Shown in pieces: positions 9,280 to 16,844 of a DNA stretch of 64,000 nt. Position numbers and translations under genes: made by a program. The notes under the pieces were generated by a model. It was not told where the DNA came from. It saw nothing but the letters and a program-made list of their open reading frames with translations, and did no database searches. The stretch's first letter is position 1. Every line of letters starts with the position of its first letter. The stretch comes from G963667425 sp963667425 [NCBI: bacterium] (GTDB lineage: Bacteria; UBP6; UBA1177). The stretch covers positions 1,798,001 to 1,862,000 of the forward strand of contig OY763407.1 of the NCBI GenBank assembly GCA_963667425.1, given 5' to 3'.

Positions 9280-9714
9280 TTATTGATGTTTTAGAATCTT
9301 ATCTGTATTCATACAAGCACCATTATTCCAATCACCAGGAACTTCATTAGCAAGACTAGCTTTTACATTTCCATATGCGAGAGCTGTTTCTGGTCCATTA
9401 GCACAAGTTGCATTTCCTGTATTATAAATAAAAAAACTATCAGATGTTGTACCATTCTGAAGCTTCCACATCATAGCTGTAGTACTTGCACCTGATGCAT
9501 TAGTTGTGATAGATGTCGCATAATTACCATTACCAGAAGAAACATCTGCTTTAAAAATAAGCTGTGCCTGAATAATTGATGCAAGTGCATCTGGAACACC
9601 GGCTGTTCTTGATTTCTTTACATAGTCGCTATACATAGGAATAGCAACTGCTGCAAGAATACCAATAATCGCAATAACGATCATAAGTTCGATAAGTGTA
9701 AAACCTTTTTTCAT
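9280..9714 (-). CDS. Type IV major pilin-like protein (PilA family)
   Basis: This 144-residue prepilin has the class III signal [21 protein letters not shown]: Gly at -1, Phe at +1 and Glu at +5 of the mature protein, followed by the hydrophobic alpha-1 helix. The globular part holds two Cys (near residues 108 and 134) that could form the D-region disulfide. It would be cleaved by PilD and assembled by a PilB-type ATPase; a PilB/GspE homologue is at 21787-23523. A good ribosome site (AAGGAG) lies about 7 bases before the ATG, a -24/-12 promoter at 9776-9792 and a strong terminator downstream, so it is a monocistronic unit. A paralogue is at 11824-12225. Confidence 0.93.
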   Translation of the reverse strand: MKKGFTLIELMIVIAIIGILAAVAIPMYSDYVKKSRTAGVPDALASIIQAQLIFKADVSSGNGNYATSITTNASGASTTAMMWKLQNGTTSDSFFIYNTGNATCANGPETALAYGNVKASLANEVPGDWNNGACMNTDKILKHQ

Positions 9715-9775
9715 CTTAATCTCCTTAAAAGATCAAATTAATAAAACCATAGTTGGTAAAAACACGAGTATATTA

Positions 9776-9792
9776 AGCAATAGGTGTGCCAA
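9776..9792 (-). promoter_or_regulatory. Sigma-54 (-24/-12) promoter of the first pilin gene
   Basis: The minus strand reads TTGGCACACCTATTGCT, matching the RpoN consensus TGGCAC-N5-TTGCW with the invariant GG and GC separated by exactly 10 bases. The site ends about 60 bases before the pilin ATG. Sigma-54 control through PilR is established for pilA genes in several proteobacteria; no pilR is in this window. Confidence 0.88.
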
Positions 9793-9935
9793 GATTTATT
9801 GAAATATGAAATTAATTTTTAACAAACGGAACTGTCAAGTCATTTAGGTAGGTTTTATAAAAAAGAAAACCTTTATTCAGAAATTTCCTAACAAAAAGTA
9901 AACACCAGGCTAATATTTATCTTAAAATTTGAAAG

Positions 9936-9978
9936 GCGCAAAATGTAAATCAACCAATTTTGGTGACAAAAATTGTCA
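9936..9978 (+). repeat. Direct repeat copy 1 flanking the PD-(D/E)XK ATPase gene
   Basis: GCGCAAAATGTAA, a short variable stretch, then TTTGGTGACAAAAATTGTCA. The last 20 bases (9959-9978) recur exactly at 11800-11819, and the first part recurs as GCACAAAATGTAA at 11777-11789. The core TGACAA-AAA-TTGTCA is a perfect dyad. Confidence 0.8.
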
Positions 9979-10060
9979 TTTTTGATTGTTTTACAATTTG
10001 GTGCGCCCGAATTAATATGATGTCCTCATCCGACATTTAACACAACGTTTAACCCGACAC

Positions 10061-10137
10061 CCAAACTCTCTAATCTCCCTTGAAAAGGGAGAAGTCATAT
10101 TTTTTCCTTCTCTTTTCAAGAGAAGGTTAGGATGAGT
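10061..10137 (-). repeat. Double-hairpin dispersed repeat, copy B (inverted relative to copy A)
   Basis: Its reverse complement begins ACTCATCCTAACCTTCTCTT, closes with GAGAAGG, and after a spacer gives a second stem-loop (CTCCCTTTTCAAGGGAG) and TTAGAGAGTTTGG. The order, spacing and most bases match copy A at 9095-9172. It is non-coding and lies just upstream of the ATPase promoter. Confidence 0.7.
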
Positions 10138-10160
10138 TGCGTCGCTACACAGGTTTCATT

Positions 10161-10188
10161 TTGACATAAAATTAATAAACGTTATAAT
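10161..10188 (+). promoter_or_regulatory. Sigma-70 promoter of the PD-(D/E)XK ATPase gene
   Basis: TTGACA at 10161-10166 and TATAAT at 10183-10188 are both full consensus, separated by 16 bases. The -10 box lies 32 bases before the favoured ATG at 10221. Confidence 0.85.
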
Positions 10189-10220
10189 CAGAGCAGTTTA
10201 AATCATTGATGAGGTTCAGA

Positions 10221-11768
10221 ATGCTTAAAAAGCTTCCTATCGGGATTCAGGATTTCAGAAAACTAAGAGAAGAAAACTGTATTTATGTTGATAAAACAGA
10301 AATTCTTCTAAAACTTATTACCGAAGGTTCATATTATTTTCTTTCCCGTCCAAGAAGGTTTGGAAAATCTCTGATGATTTCAACTCTTGCTGAGATATAT
10401 GAAGGTTCAAAAGAACTGTTTGAAGGTCTCTATATTTACGATAAGATTGAATGGAAGAAAAGACCTGTTATAAGGGTTGATTTTACAGCTGATACATTTA
10501 AGAAAATATCACTTGAAGAAGCAATAACAAATATGCTCAGATTAAACTATGAAAAATACGGTCTGACCATTAAGGAAAAAACAAACAGAGCTCAGCTTAG
10601 AGATCTTATTATGCAGCTTCATGAAAAGACAGGTGAAAAAGTTTCGCTTTTAATTGATGAATATGATAAACCTATCATAGATTATCTTGAAAACATTCCA
10701 AAGGCTGTTGAGAATCGTGAGACACTCCGTGATTTTTACGGAATTATAAAACCTATGGATCCGCATCTTGAATTTGTTATTCTTACAGGAGTCAGTAAGT
10801 TTTCCAAAGTAAGTATTTTTTCTGAGCTGAATAATTTAAATGATATAACAACAAATTTTAAATACAGCACAATTGCAGGACTTACAAAAGAAGAAATTGA
10901 TTTTAGCTTTATAGAATATAAAAAAGTAGCAGCTGAAACACTTTCAATTTCAACTGAAGAGCTGGATAGCAAACTGAAATTCTGGTATGATGGGTATTCA
11001 TGGGATAATGAAAAATCGGTTTACAATCCTTTTTCTCTATTAAGTTTTTTTAACGGACTTTCATTTGAAAATTACTGGTTTGCAACCGGAACGCCGACAT
11101 TTCTTGTAAATTTTATTCGTGATAAAGGAATTTCAGCTGAGCAGATAGAAAAAACAGAAGTGGATTCAATATTCTTTGACAGATTTGACATTGAAAGACT
11201 TGATATAATTTCATTAATGTTTCAGACTGGATATCTGACAATAAAAGATAGAGACAAAGATGGATTCTATCATCTGGATTATCCAAATGAGGAAGTGCGA
11301 CGTTCATTTACTGGACATCTTCTTGGAAGTTATGCCGAGAAAGAACCATCGGAAACAAGCGTAATAACAAGAAATCTTTTAAAAGCATTCAGAAGCAATG
11401 ATATGGAAAGCTTTGAGGATAATATCAATGCTTTATTTTCATCAATACCCTATCAGATATTCATAAAAAAGAGAGAAGCATACTATCATTCAATAATATA
11501 TCTCATATTAAAAATGCTTGGAGTTTACATAGATGCTGAAGTTTCAGTAAGCAAAGGAAGAATAGATGCAACTATAAAAACGGATGATTATCTTTACGTT
11601 CTGGAATTCAAAGTGCTTCCTCAGACAGCTGACGATGCAATTAATCAGATAGTGGAAAAAGGTTACTGTGAGCCATTTAAAACAGATAAACGTGATAAGT
11701 TCATGCTTGGCATCTCTTTTGACCCTGAAAAGAAGGCTGTTGCAGAAATGAAAGTCGAGAAGTTCTAA
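10221..11768 (+). CDS. AAA-ATPase-like / PD-(D/E)XK nuclease-like protein
   Basis: This 515-residue protein belongs to the AAA-ATPase-like plus PD-(D/E)XK (DUF1703-type) family that is abundant in anaerobes. It starts MLKKLPIGIQDFRKLREE as relatives do, with GAGG six bases upstream; an in-frame ATG at 10209 and TTG at 10206 are less likely. Visible motifs are the P-loop-like LSRPRRFGKSL (about 41-51), Walker B-like SLLIDEYDKPII, and near the C-terminus GRIDATIKTDDYLYVLEFKV with the D...ExK nuclease core. The biological role of the family is unsettled (mobile or defence-related is often suggested). It lies between two pilin genes on the opposite strand, has its own promoter and is flanked by direct repeats. 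Confidence 0.9.
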   Translation: MLKKLPIGIQDFRKLREENCIYVDKTEILLKLITEGSYYFLSRPRRFGKSLMISTLAEIYEGSKELFEGLYIYDKIEWKKRPVIRVDFTADTFKKISLEEAITNMLRLNYEKYGLTIKEKTNRAQLRDLIMQLHEKTGEKVSLLIDEYDKPIIDYLENIPKAVENRETLRDFYGIIKPMDPHLEFVILTGVSKFSKVSIFSELNNLNDITTNFKYSTIAGLTKEEIDFSFIEYKKVAAETLSISTEELDSKLKFWYDGYSWDNEKSVYNPFSLLSFFNGLSFENYWFATGTPTFLVNFIRDKGISAEQIEKTEVDSIFFDRFDIERLDIISLMFQTGYLTIKDRDKDGFYHLDYPNEEVRRSFTGHLLGSYAEKEPSETSVITRNLLKAFRSNDMESFEDNINALFSSIPYQIFIKKREAYYHSIIYLILKMLGVYIDAEVSVSKGRIDATIKTDDYLYVLEFKVLPQTADDAINQIVEKGYCEPFKTDKRDKFMLGISFDPEKKAVAEMKVEKF

Positions 11769-11776
11769 ATATCACC

Positions 11777-11819
11777 GCACAAAATGTAATACGCCCAAAT
11801 TTGGTGACAAAAATTGTCA
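11777..11819 (+). repeat. Direct repeat copy 2 flanking the PD-(D/E)XK ATPase gene
   Basis: GCACAAAATGTAA, then TTTGGTGACAAAAATTGTCA (11800-11819), identical over the last 20 bases to copy 1. It starts 9 bases after the ATPase stop codon and ends 4 bases before the stop of the convergent pilin gene. The perfect GTGACAA/TTGTCAC hairpin might also act as a weak bidirectional transcription stop. Confidence 0.8.
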
Positions 11820-11823
11820 CTAT

Positions 11824-12225
11824 TTAATAATATGGAGTTAATTTTAAGGCAGTTGTCATGCAGGCCCCTTTCCACTCTGTGAGAGTCTGATTTTTTGATT
11901 TAGCGGTTGCAAATCCAACTGTTTCTGATGTGCAGCCTGATTTTGCGCCATCAGTTGCATAGGTAAAAAATTCTGTATAGTTATTTCCTGAAGAGAGTAT
12001 CCAGCCAAGTGTTGAGATATCTGGTGCAAAAGTGCCGTTTCCTCTCGAAATATCTGCTTTATAAACGTTTTGAATTCTGGTTATTGATGCAAGGTTACTT
12101 GGAACTTCAGCGCATCTTGATTTTTTTGTGTAGTCTGTGTAAAGCGGAATTGCTATTGCTGAAAGAACACCTATTATTGCAATTACCATTACGAGTTCAA
12201 TGAGTGTGAAGGCTTTAATTTTCAT
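11824..12225 (-). CDS. Second type IV pilin-like protein
   Basis: This 133-residue prepilin begins MKIKA|FTLIELVMVIAIIGVLS, so the -1 residue is Ala instead of Gly, tolerated by some prepilin peptidases; the +5 Glu is present. The KKSR(C/T)A segment and the ISRGNGTFA / VSSGNGNYA region resemble the first pilin, so they are paralogues. Four Cys are visible in total in the mature domain or near it. It has its own -24/-12 promoter at 12259-12274. It may be a minor or alternative pilin. The start is the ATG at 12225; its ribosome site is weak. Confidence 0.88.
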   Translation of the reverse strand: MKIKAFTLIELVMVIAIIGVLSAIAIPLYTDYTKKSRCAEVPSNLASITRIQNVYKADISRGNGTFAPDISTLGWILSSGNNYTEFFTYATDGAKSGCTSETVGFATAKSKNQTLTEWKGACMTTALKLTPYY

Positions 12226-12258
12226 GGCGTTCCAATGTTCTTTACCTTTTATTTAAAG

Positions 12259-12274
12259 AGCAAGTTTTGTGCCA
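12259..12274 (-). promoter_or_regulatory. Sigma-54 (-24/-12) promoter of the second pilin gene
   Basis: The minus strand reads TGGCACAAAACTTGCT, with GG and GC separated by exactly 10 bases, matching the RpoN consensus. It lies about 34 bases before the pilin ATG, giving a short leader. Its similarity to the site at 9776-9792 suggests both pilins answer to the same activator. Confidence 0.85.
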
Positions 12275-12306
12275 TTATTGTTTTATTTTGTAAATTTATA
12301 CAGATA

Positions 12307-13902
12307 TCAGGCGTATTTTCTCATGATGAGTTTCTGCTGTGCTATTCCTAGAATGGTGTTTACCATAATATATAGAACCAGTCCTGATGGGAGCCACAGC
12401 ATCATAAATGTAAATACAAGCGGCATTGTATACATCATTATTTTTGCCTGCTGATTGTCCATCTGCTGAGGCATCATTTTCTGCTGTATGAACATTGTTA
12501 TTCCTAGTATTATTGGAAGGATATATAATGGATCTTTTGCAGAAAGGTCTGTTATCCATACTGGTAAAAACGGTGCATTGTAAAGCTCAACTGCATTATT
12601 AAGCATTTTATAAAGTGCAAAGTATATAGGCATCTGAAGAAACATTGGGAAACATCCGCCAAGCGGATTTACTCCATCTTTCTGATAAAGTTTCATCGTT
12701 TCTCTGTTCAATGTTTCTTTATCGTCTTTATATTTCTGCTGAAGCTCTTTAAGTTTTGGCTGTAACTGTTTCATTTTGCTCATTGATTTGTAACTTGCCG
12801 CACTTAGTGGCCATAAAATGAGCTTTATAAGGACTGTAAGAAATATTATTGCAATTCCATAATTGCCTATGAATATATAGAATTTGTTAAGGAGCCAAAG
12901 CATTGGTTTTGCAAGGAAACTGAGCATTCCGAAATTGACAGACTGATCAAGAGATGAGCCTACCGCTTCCATTTTATCGAGTTCTTTCGGTCCGACATAA
13001 AAATTAAAGGTGATTGAGTAGGATGATGCCGGATTTATAGTAACTTCAGGAAGATTTGCTTTTAATGAAAGAAGGTTTTTATCTTTGTCTGCATCTACAG
13101 AATATGTGAGCCCTTCATTTTTATCTGTCATGACAGTTATCATAAAAAGCCCGTAGTTTATTCCTGCCCATTTTATTTTTGACTGTTCAATGCCGTTAAG
13201 GTCATCTTTTTCATCTGCTTCATGAACACTGCCATCGGCATAAAGAAGTATGTCAAAAGGTCTTGATGAAGCATTAAAAAGAGCTTTATTTTCCTTTTGA
13301 GAATTGATGGCTACTGCTGGTATATATTTTACAGGAATTTCAGAATTATTTGTTATTGTTTTTGTAACCTGAATTACATAGTCATCTTTTGCTGTTATAT
13401 TTTTTGTTTCAGTTATGCCGTTTTGAGAAAAAACAAATTCAGCACTTTTATCTGTCTTACTTTTAAGTGTATAAAATGGCGGTTCTTCTGTAAATACAGA
13501 ACTCATCTGAGGAAAATATGAATTTTCAACGAGAGCTTCAAACATATCTACATTTTTATTTTTATATTTTTTATCTGTAAGATGTGTTTTTAATATTCGA
13601 CCTTTATCAGATGTAAATGTAAAAGTTGTTTGAGCTGAAGTTATTGTTCCTTCAATTTTTTTAACTGCGCCTTCTTCAGGTTTTGTTATTTCAAGAGCTT
13701 GTGTTGAAGAAGCGGCACTATTCAAAGGAATATCTTCTTTTATATTTTCAGCAGTGTTTTTATTTTCAGTCACTATCTGTTCTTTTGCCGGAACATTGTT
13801 GTTTTTCATTTGTGTTTCATCAGGTTTGGGCGCAAAAAACGCCATCCAGATAAAAAGAACTATCATTGAAAGTACTACAGCTAAAATAGTATTTTTTTCC
13901 AT
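12307..13902 (-). CDS. yidC: Membrane protein insertase YidC (Oxa1 family)
   Basis: This 531-residue insertase works in the inner membrane alone or with SecYEG. It has an N-terminal signal-anchor (about residues 5-25), a Lys/Glu-rich linker, the large periplasmic beta-domain typical of Gram-negative YidC, and a C-terminal 60KD_IMP core with the first core helix near YIFIGNYGIAIIFLTVLIKL, the MKQLQPKLKELQQKYKDD cytoplasmic coiled hairpin and NPLGGCFPMFLQMPIYFALY. The start has a CCGGAGA ribosome site. It follows yidD by 28 bases in the conserved rpmH-rnpA-yidD-yidC order. Confidence 0.97.
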   Translation of the reverse strand: MEKNTILAVVLSMIVLFIWMAFFAPKPDETQMKNNNVPAKEQIVTENKNTAENIKEDIPLNSAASSTQALEITKPEEGAVKKIEGTITSAQTTFTFTSDKGRILKTHLTDKKYKNKNVDMFEALVENSYFPQMSSVFTEEPPFYTLKSKTDKSAEFVFSQNGITETKNITAKDDYVIQVTKTITNNSEIPVKYIPAVAINSQKENKALFNASSRPFDILLYADGSVHEADEKDDLNGIEQSKIKWAGINYGLFMITVMTDKNEGLTYSVDADKDKNLLSLKANLPEVTINPASSYSITFNFYVGPKELDKMEAVGSSLDQSVNFGMLSFLAKPMLWLLNKFYIFIGNYGIAIIFLTVLIKLILWPLSAASYKSMSKMKQLQPKLKELQQKYKDDKETLNRETMKLYQKDGVNPLGGCFPMFLQMPIYFALYKMLNNAVELYNAPFLPVWITDLSAKDPLYILPIILGITMFIQQKMMPQQMDNQQAKIMMYTMPLVFTFMMLWLPSGLVLYIMVNTILGIAQQKLIMRKYA

Positions 13903-13930
13903 ACTGATTTTCTCCGGCTATTTATATGTT

Positions 13931-14146
13931 TTATTTATCAACTGGGTCATAACCACCTTTACCAAACCATGGATTGCAGCGTAATATTCTCCAGATAGCC
14001 ATTAAAGAGCCTTTAACAACTCCTTTTTTTTCTATAGCTTCTATTGAGTATGCTGAACATGTAGGATAAAAACGGCAATTTCTGCCTAAAAAAGGTGAAA
14101 GAAAAATCTGATACGCACGGATTATTTTAACTATCACAGTGCGCAT
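13931..14146 (-). CDS. yidD: Membrane protein insertion efficiency factor YidD
   Basis: A 71-residue protein with the diagnostic [15 protein letters not shown]ys motif and [13 protein letters not shown]-terminus. It is thought to assist YidC-dependent insertion. I favour the ATG at 14146, which has GGAG about 8 bases upstream; an in-frame TTG at 14161 would add five residues and would contain that ribosome site. It overlaps the end of rnpA by 20 bases. Confidence 0.95.
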   Translation of the reverse strand: MRTVIVKIIRAYQIFLSPFLGRNCRFYPTCSAYSIEAIEKKGVVKGSLMAIWRILRCNPWFGKGGYDPVDK

Positions 14147-14474
14147 TATACCACTCCGCAAAATAGTAAAAATCTTTCTTTACTTCTTCATAAGACAAAT
14201 CTGATGTCCTCGGTATCAGAACAAGTTCAGCGCTTTTCATCAAGTATTGAACACCGCCTTCACGATATATGTGCTTGACCCAGCGCCTTACTTTGTTTCT
14301 AAAGACAGCCTTTCCCACTTTTTTTGTCACAATGACTCCAAGCCTTGAACTTGAAGCACCGGCAAAGTTAAATATCAACTTACGTGTCTTAAAAACTTTT
14401 CCGGAAGACTTTATTCGGGCGAAGTCGGCAGATTTAAGTATTCTACTGCTTCTCGGGAAAGAGAACTGTTTCAA
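14127..14474 (-). CDS. rnpA: Ribonuclease P protein component
   Basis: A 115-residue basic protein that binds the RNase P RNA and helps mature tRNA 5' ends. The conserved region is [20 protein letters not shown], with the RNxxR signature followed by RWVKHIYRE. The only suitable start is TTG at 14474, 9 bases after the rpmH stop codon; it gives the usual N-terminus ([18 protein letters not shown]). It belongs to the rpmH operon and overlaps yidD. Confidence 0.95.
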   Translation of the reverse strand: MKQFSFPRSSRILKSADFARIKSSGKVFKTRKLIFNFAGASSSRLGVIVTKKVGKAVFRNKVRRWVKHIYREGGVQYLMKSAELVLIPRTSDLSYEEVKKDFYYFAEWYNAHCDS

Positions 14475-14483
14475 AAAGCACTC

Positions 14484-14633
14484 TTACTTCTTATATATTG
14501 CTACTGAAAGAATTTTTCTTCCTTTTCTTCTTCTTGCTTTAATAACGTTTTTGCCGTCAGCAGTACGCATTCTTTTTCTGAATCCATGAGTTCTTTTTCT
14601 GCTAACATTGCTTGGCTGAAAAGTTCTTTTCAT
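14484..14633 (-). CDS. rpmH: 50S ribosomal protein L34
   Basis: This 49-residue gene translates to [20 protein letters not shown], then [20 protein letters not shown] and a short ILSVAIYKK tail, an unmistakable L34 that is slightly longer than the 44-46 residues usual elsewhere. GGAG lies 8 bases before the ATG. A strong promoter is at 14675-14702. It is the first gene of rpmH-rnpA-yidD-yidC. No dnaA or DnaA-box cluster lies upstream here, so the origin is not shown by this context. Confidence 0.96.
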   Translation of the reverse strand: MKRTFQPSNVSRKRTHGFRKRMRTADGKNVIKARRRKGRKILSVAIYKK

Positions 14634-14674
14634 TATATTCTCCGTTGTCAGTCATCAAAAAATAAGCTTGCAAA

Positions 14675-14702
14675 AATATACTGATGCTAAGCTCTTTGTC
14701 AA
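14675..14702 (-). promoter_or_regulatory. Sigma-70 promoter of the rpmH operon
   Basis: On the minus strand TTGACA (14697-14702), a 16-base spacer and TATATT (14675-14680). It lies about 40 bases before the L34 start codon and directly downstream of the terminator of the preceding operon. Confidence 0.8.
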
Positions 14703-14743
14703 TTATTTTTTAAGCTGTTTTGCTTTGCTGAAATTTCAGATTT

Positions 14744-14769
14744 AAAAGACAGCTATTTCAAAAGCTGTT
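14744..14769 (-). terminator. Terminator after the Gfo/Idh oxidoreductase gene
   Basis: The minus strand gives AAAACAGCT, loop TTTGAAAT, AGCTGT then CTTTT: a 6-bp stem with a short T run immediately behind the TAA stop. It is modest in strength but well placed between this gene and the rpmH promoter. Confidence 0.55.
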
Positions 14770-15831
14770 TTAGTGACCGAGCCTGCATTTTTTAGGTTCA
14801 AATCGGAGAAAAACTTCATTTCCTGTTTCTATAGATTCGTATAGTGCATTTATCAGTTCAAGCGAACGTCTTCCTTCAAGCCCTTCAACAAGTGCATGTT
14901 TTCCTGATTCTATTGCATTAAGAACGCCTGAAATATATTCAATATGACCGAAACCATAAACATTTTCAGGATTGTTCCTGTATTTTGATATAACTTCGTC
15001 ATCTCCTTCTTTTTTTTCTGCAAACTGCCATGTTTTCATTTCATTTACAGCAAAACCGCCTATTTCAACCATTCCATTTTCTCCAAGAATAGAAATTGAA
15101 CCTTCAGTATCTTTAGGTCTTGTTGCTGTTGTTGCTTCAATAATGCCCAGTGCACCATTTTTGAATTTAAGCGTTGCAACTGCTGTATCTTCAACTTCTA
15201 TATTGACAAGTCTTGTTGCTGAACGGGCAAACACTGAAACAACATCGCCCATCATCCACTCAAGCAGATCTATATGATGAGATGCCTGATTTGTCAGTAC
15301 ACCTCCATCCATAGCCCATGTTCCACGCCATTCGTCCTGATCGTAATATTCCTGGGGTCTGCACCAGCGAACTCGCACGGTTCCAAGCACCATTTTTCCA
15401 AAACGCCCCTCTTCGACTGCTTCACGGAGCTTTTTAACCGGCAGATTATATCTGTTCTGTTTTACAACAAAAAGCCGGCATCCATTTCTATCACAGGCGG
15501 AAATCATTTTATCAGCATCATCAATCATAAGTGCCATGGGTTTTTCGCATATTATATTCTTCACATGTGAACTTATATCTATCGTATGAGCGGCATGCAA
15601 TCCTGATGGTGTCAGAATATGAGCTATATCCACATTTTTTAAAGATTCAAACATTTTATGGTAATCTGTAAAATAAGGAACATTAAGTTTCTGACCCCAG
15701 TTTTCAGCTTTTTTTTCATTTATATCGCAAACACCTGCAATTTCAACTCTTTCTGACAGTGCCTGTAAAGCCTCAATATGTTTTTTTACTATTCTGCCTA
15801 ATCCAACAATGACACTTTTATATTTTTTCAT
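14770..15831 (-). CDS. Gfo/Idh/MocA family NAD(P)-dependent sugar oxidoreductase
   Basis: This 353-residue cytosolic dehydrogenase has an N-terminal Rossmann domain (SVIVGLGRIVKKHIEAL; IAHILTPSGLHAAHTID) and the family EKPMAL motif with its catalytic Lys (residues ~96-101), then the alpha/beta C-terminal domain with MDGGVLTNQASHHIDLLEWM. Such enzymes oxidise or reduce sugars or nucleotide sugars. It overlaps the upstream glycosyltransferase by 4 bases (ATGA), so both probably act in one glycan or glycolipid pathway. The substrate is not deducible. Confidence 0.9.
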   Translation of the reverse strand: MKKYKSVIVGLGRIVKKHIEALQALSERVEIAGVCDINEKKAENWGQKLNVPYFTDYHKMFESLKNVDIAHILTPSGLHAAHTIDISSHVKNIICEKPMALMIDDADKMISACDRNGCRLFVVKQNRYNLPVKKLREAVEEGRFGKMVLGTVRVRWCRPQEYYDQDEWRGTWAMDGGVLTNQASHHIDLLEWMMGDVVSVFARSATRLVNIEVEDTAVATLKFKNGALGIIEATTATRPKDTEGSISILGENGMVEIGGFAVNEMKTWQFAEKKEGDDEVISKYRNNPENVYGFGHIEYISGVLNAIESGKHALVEGLEGRRSLELINALYESIETGNEVFLRFEPKKCRLGH

Positions 15832-16733
15832 TTTTTTCTCCTGATTTCATCTTTGACACTTACAATCAGTTCGGCAATAAATCCCATAAAGAAAAATATA
15901 AGTCCTGAAAGAAACATTGATACTATAAAATAAAGCATAGGTCTTACACCGAAACGGTAACTTCCCAAAATGAACTGACCGACAAGCATAAGAATCAGCG
16001 CGGTAAATGATGCTAACATCTGAAGTGCGCCGAAACCTCCAAAAAAACGCATAGGCGCTTTTGTGAAAGAGAGCAGAAATCTGACAGAAAGTGCATCAAA
16101 AAAAGCTATCGGCATTCTTTTTAACCCATAGTGACTTTTCCCGCTTTTTCTCGGATACCATTTTACATCAACTTCAATGGCTCTGTATCCTTTTGAAATA
16201 AGTATCTGAACTATAAAACGGTGCCAGTCACTTCTAAGTTCAAGATCAGGAAGAACACTTCTTCTAAAAGCTTTTATCCAATTCATATCTGAAAGTTTTG
16301 TTCCAAAAACCATTTTAGAGACAAAATTGTAAGCTTTTGAAGCAGCCAGTTTCCCATCTCCACGTCCTAATCTTTTGCCGCACACAATATCAACTTTGTC
16401 ATTAAACGCATTTACAAGCACAGGTATATCTTCATCCGGATGAGATTCAAGATCTGAAGGGAGAAAAACTATTATATCTCCGGTACATTTATCAAAACCT
16501 GTTTTCATCGCTTCGGTAAGCCCAAAATTTGTACGATGCTGCAACAGTGTAATCCAAGTGTTGGCTTCCATGCACTTTTTGGCTTCTTCAAAAGAGTTGT
16601 CGTTTGAACCATCATCAACCATTATCAGTTCATAGTCATTACCTGTCTCTTCAGCTCCTTTTTTTACTCTTTCTACAAGTTCCGCAATATTTTTTTCTTC
16701 ATTATGGAAAGGGATAAAAACTGAAATTTTCAT
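15828..16733 (-). CDS. Polyprenyl-phosphate GT2 glycosyltransferase with two C-terminal membrane helices
   Basis: This 301-residue DPMS/GtrB-like enzyme is expected to move a sugar from a nucleotide donor to undecaprenyl phosphate. The GT-A domain starts MKISVFIPFHNEEKN and contains IMVDDGSNDNS, the PSDLESHPDED metal motif and WYPRKSGKSHYGLKRM acceptor-site loop; two hydrophobic helices close the protein (about residues 215-290). The start at 16733 is chosen because GGAG stands 5 bases before it and it gives the family N-terminus; an in-frame start at 16820 would add 29 atypical residues. It is coupled to the downstream oxidoreductase. Confidence 0.88.
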   Translation of the reverse strand: MKISVFIPFHNEEKNIAELVERVKKGAEETGNDYELIMVDDGSNDNSFEEAKKCMEANTWITLLQHRTNFGLTEAMKTGFDKCTGDIIVFLPSDLESHPDEDIPVLVNAFNDKVDIVCGKRLGRGDGKLAASKAYNFVSKMVFGTKLSDMNWIKAFRRSVLPDLELRSDWHRFIVQILISKGYRAIEVDVKWYPRKSGKSHYGLKRMPIAFFDALSVRFLLSFTKAPMRFFGGFGALQMLASFTALILMLVGQFILGSYRFGVRPMLYFIVSMFLSGLIFFFMGFIAELIVSVKDEIRRKK

Positions 16734-16844
16734 TTTGTCTCCAGCAAGCATTTGTAATGGAACATTTTTTATGGAGTATACATTAAAAATAGAAAAAAAG
16801 GAATTTAATGGAAGAGACAAACGTTTTAAAAAAGATAAAAAAAG

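Larger units (their letters stand above)
9793..10160. other. Gene-free region with hairpins and repeats between pilin and ATPase genes
   Basis: No reading frame here is convincing. From left to right it holds a perfect 7-bp stem (AGGTTTT at 9850-9856, AAAACCT at 9866-9872), the first copy of a direct repeat containing the dyad TGACAAAAATTGTCA (9936-9978) inside a larger imperfect palindrome reaching 10014 (GCGC ends), and the double-hairpin repeat copy B (10061-10137). Some of the region just upstream of the -24/-12 site may bind the sigma-54 activator, but I see no motif that proves it. Confidence 0.6.

Noticed and set aside
12296-12559. Alternative minus-strand frame overlapping the end of yidC
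   Set aside because: It is out of frame with a well-conserved YidC C-terminus and shows no family.
14634-14770. Possible origin of replication next to rpmH
   Set aside because: rpmH-rnpA is often near dnaA, but here there is no dnaA, no DnaA-box cluster, and the gap is short and filled by a promoter and terminator.
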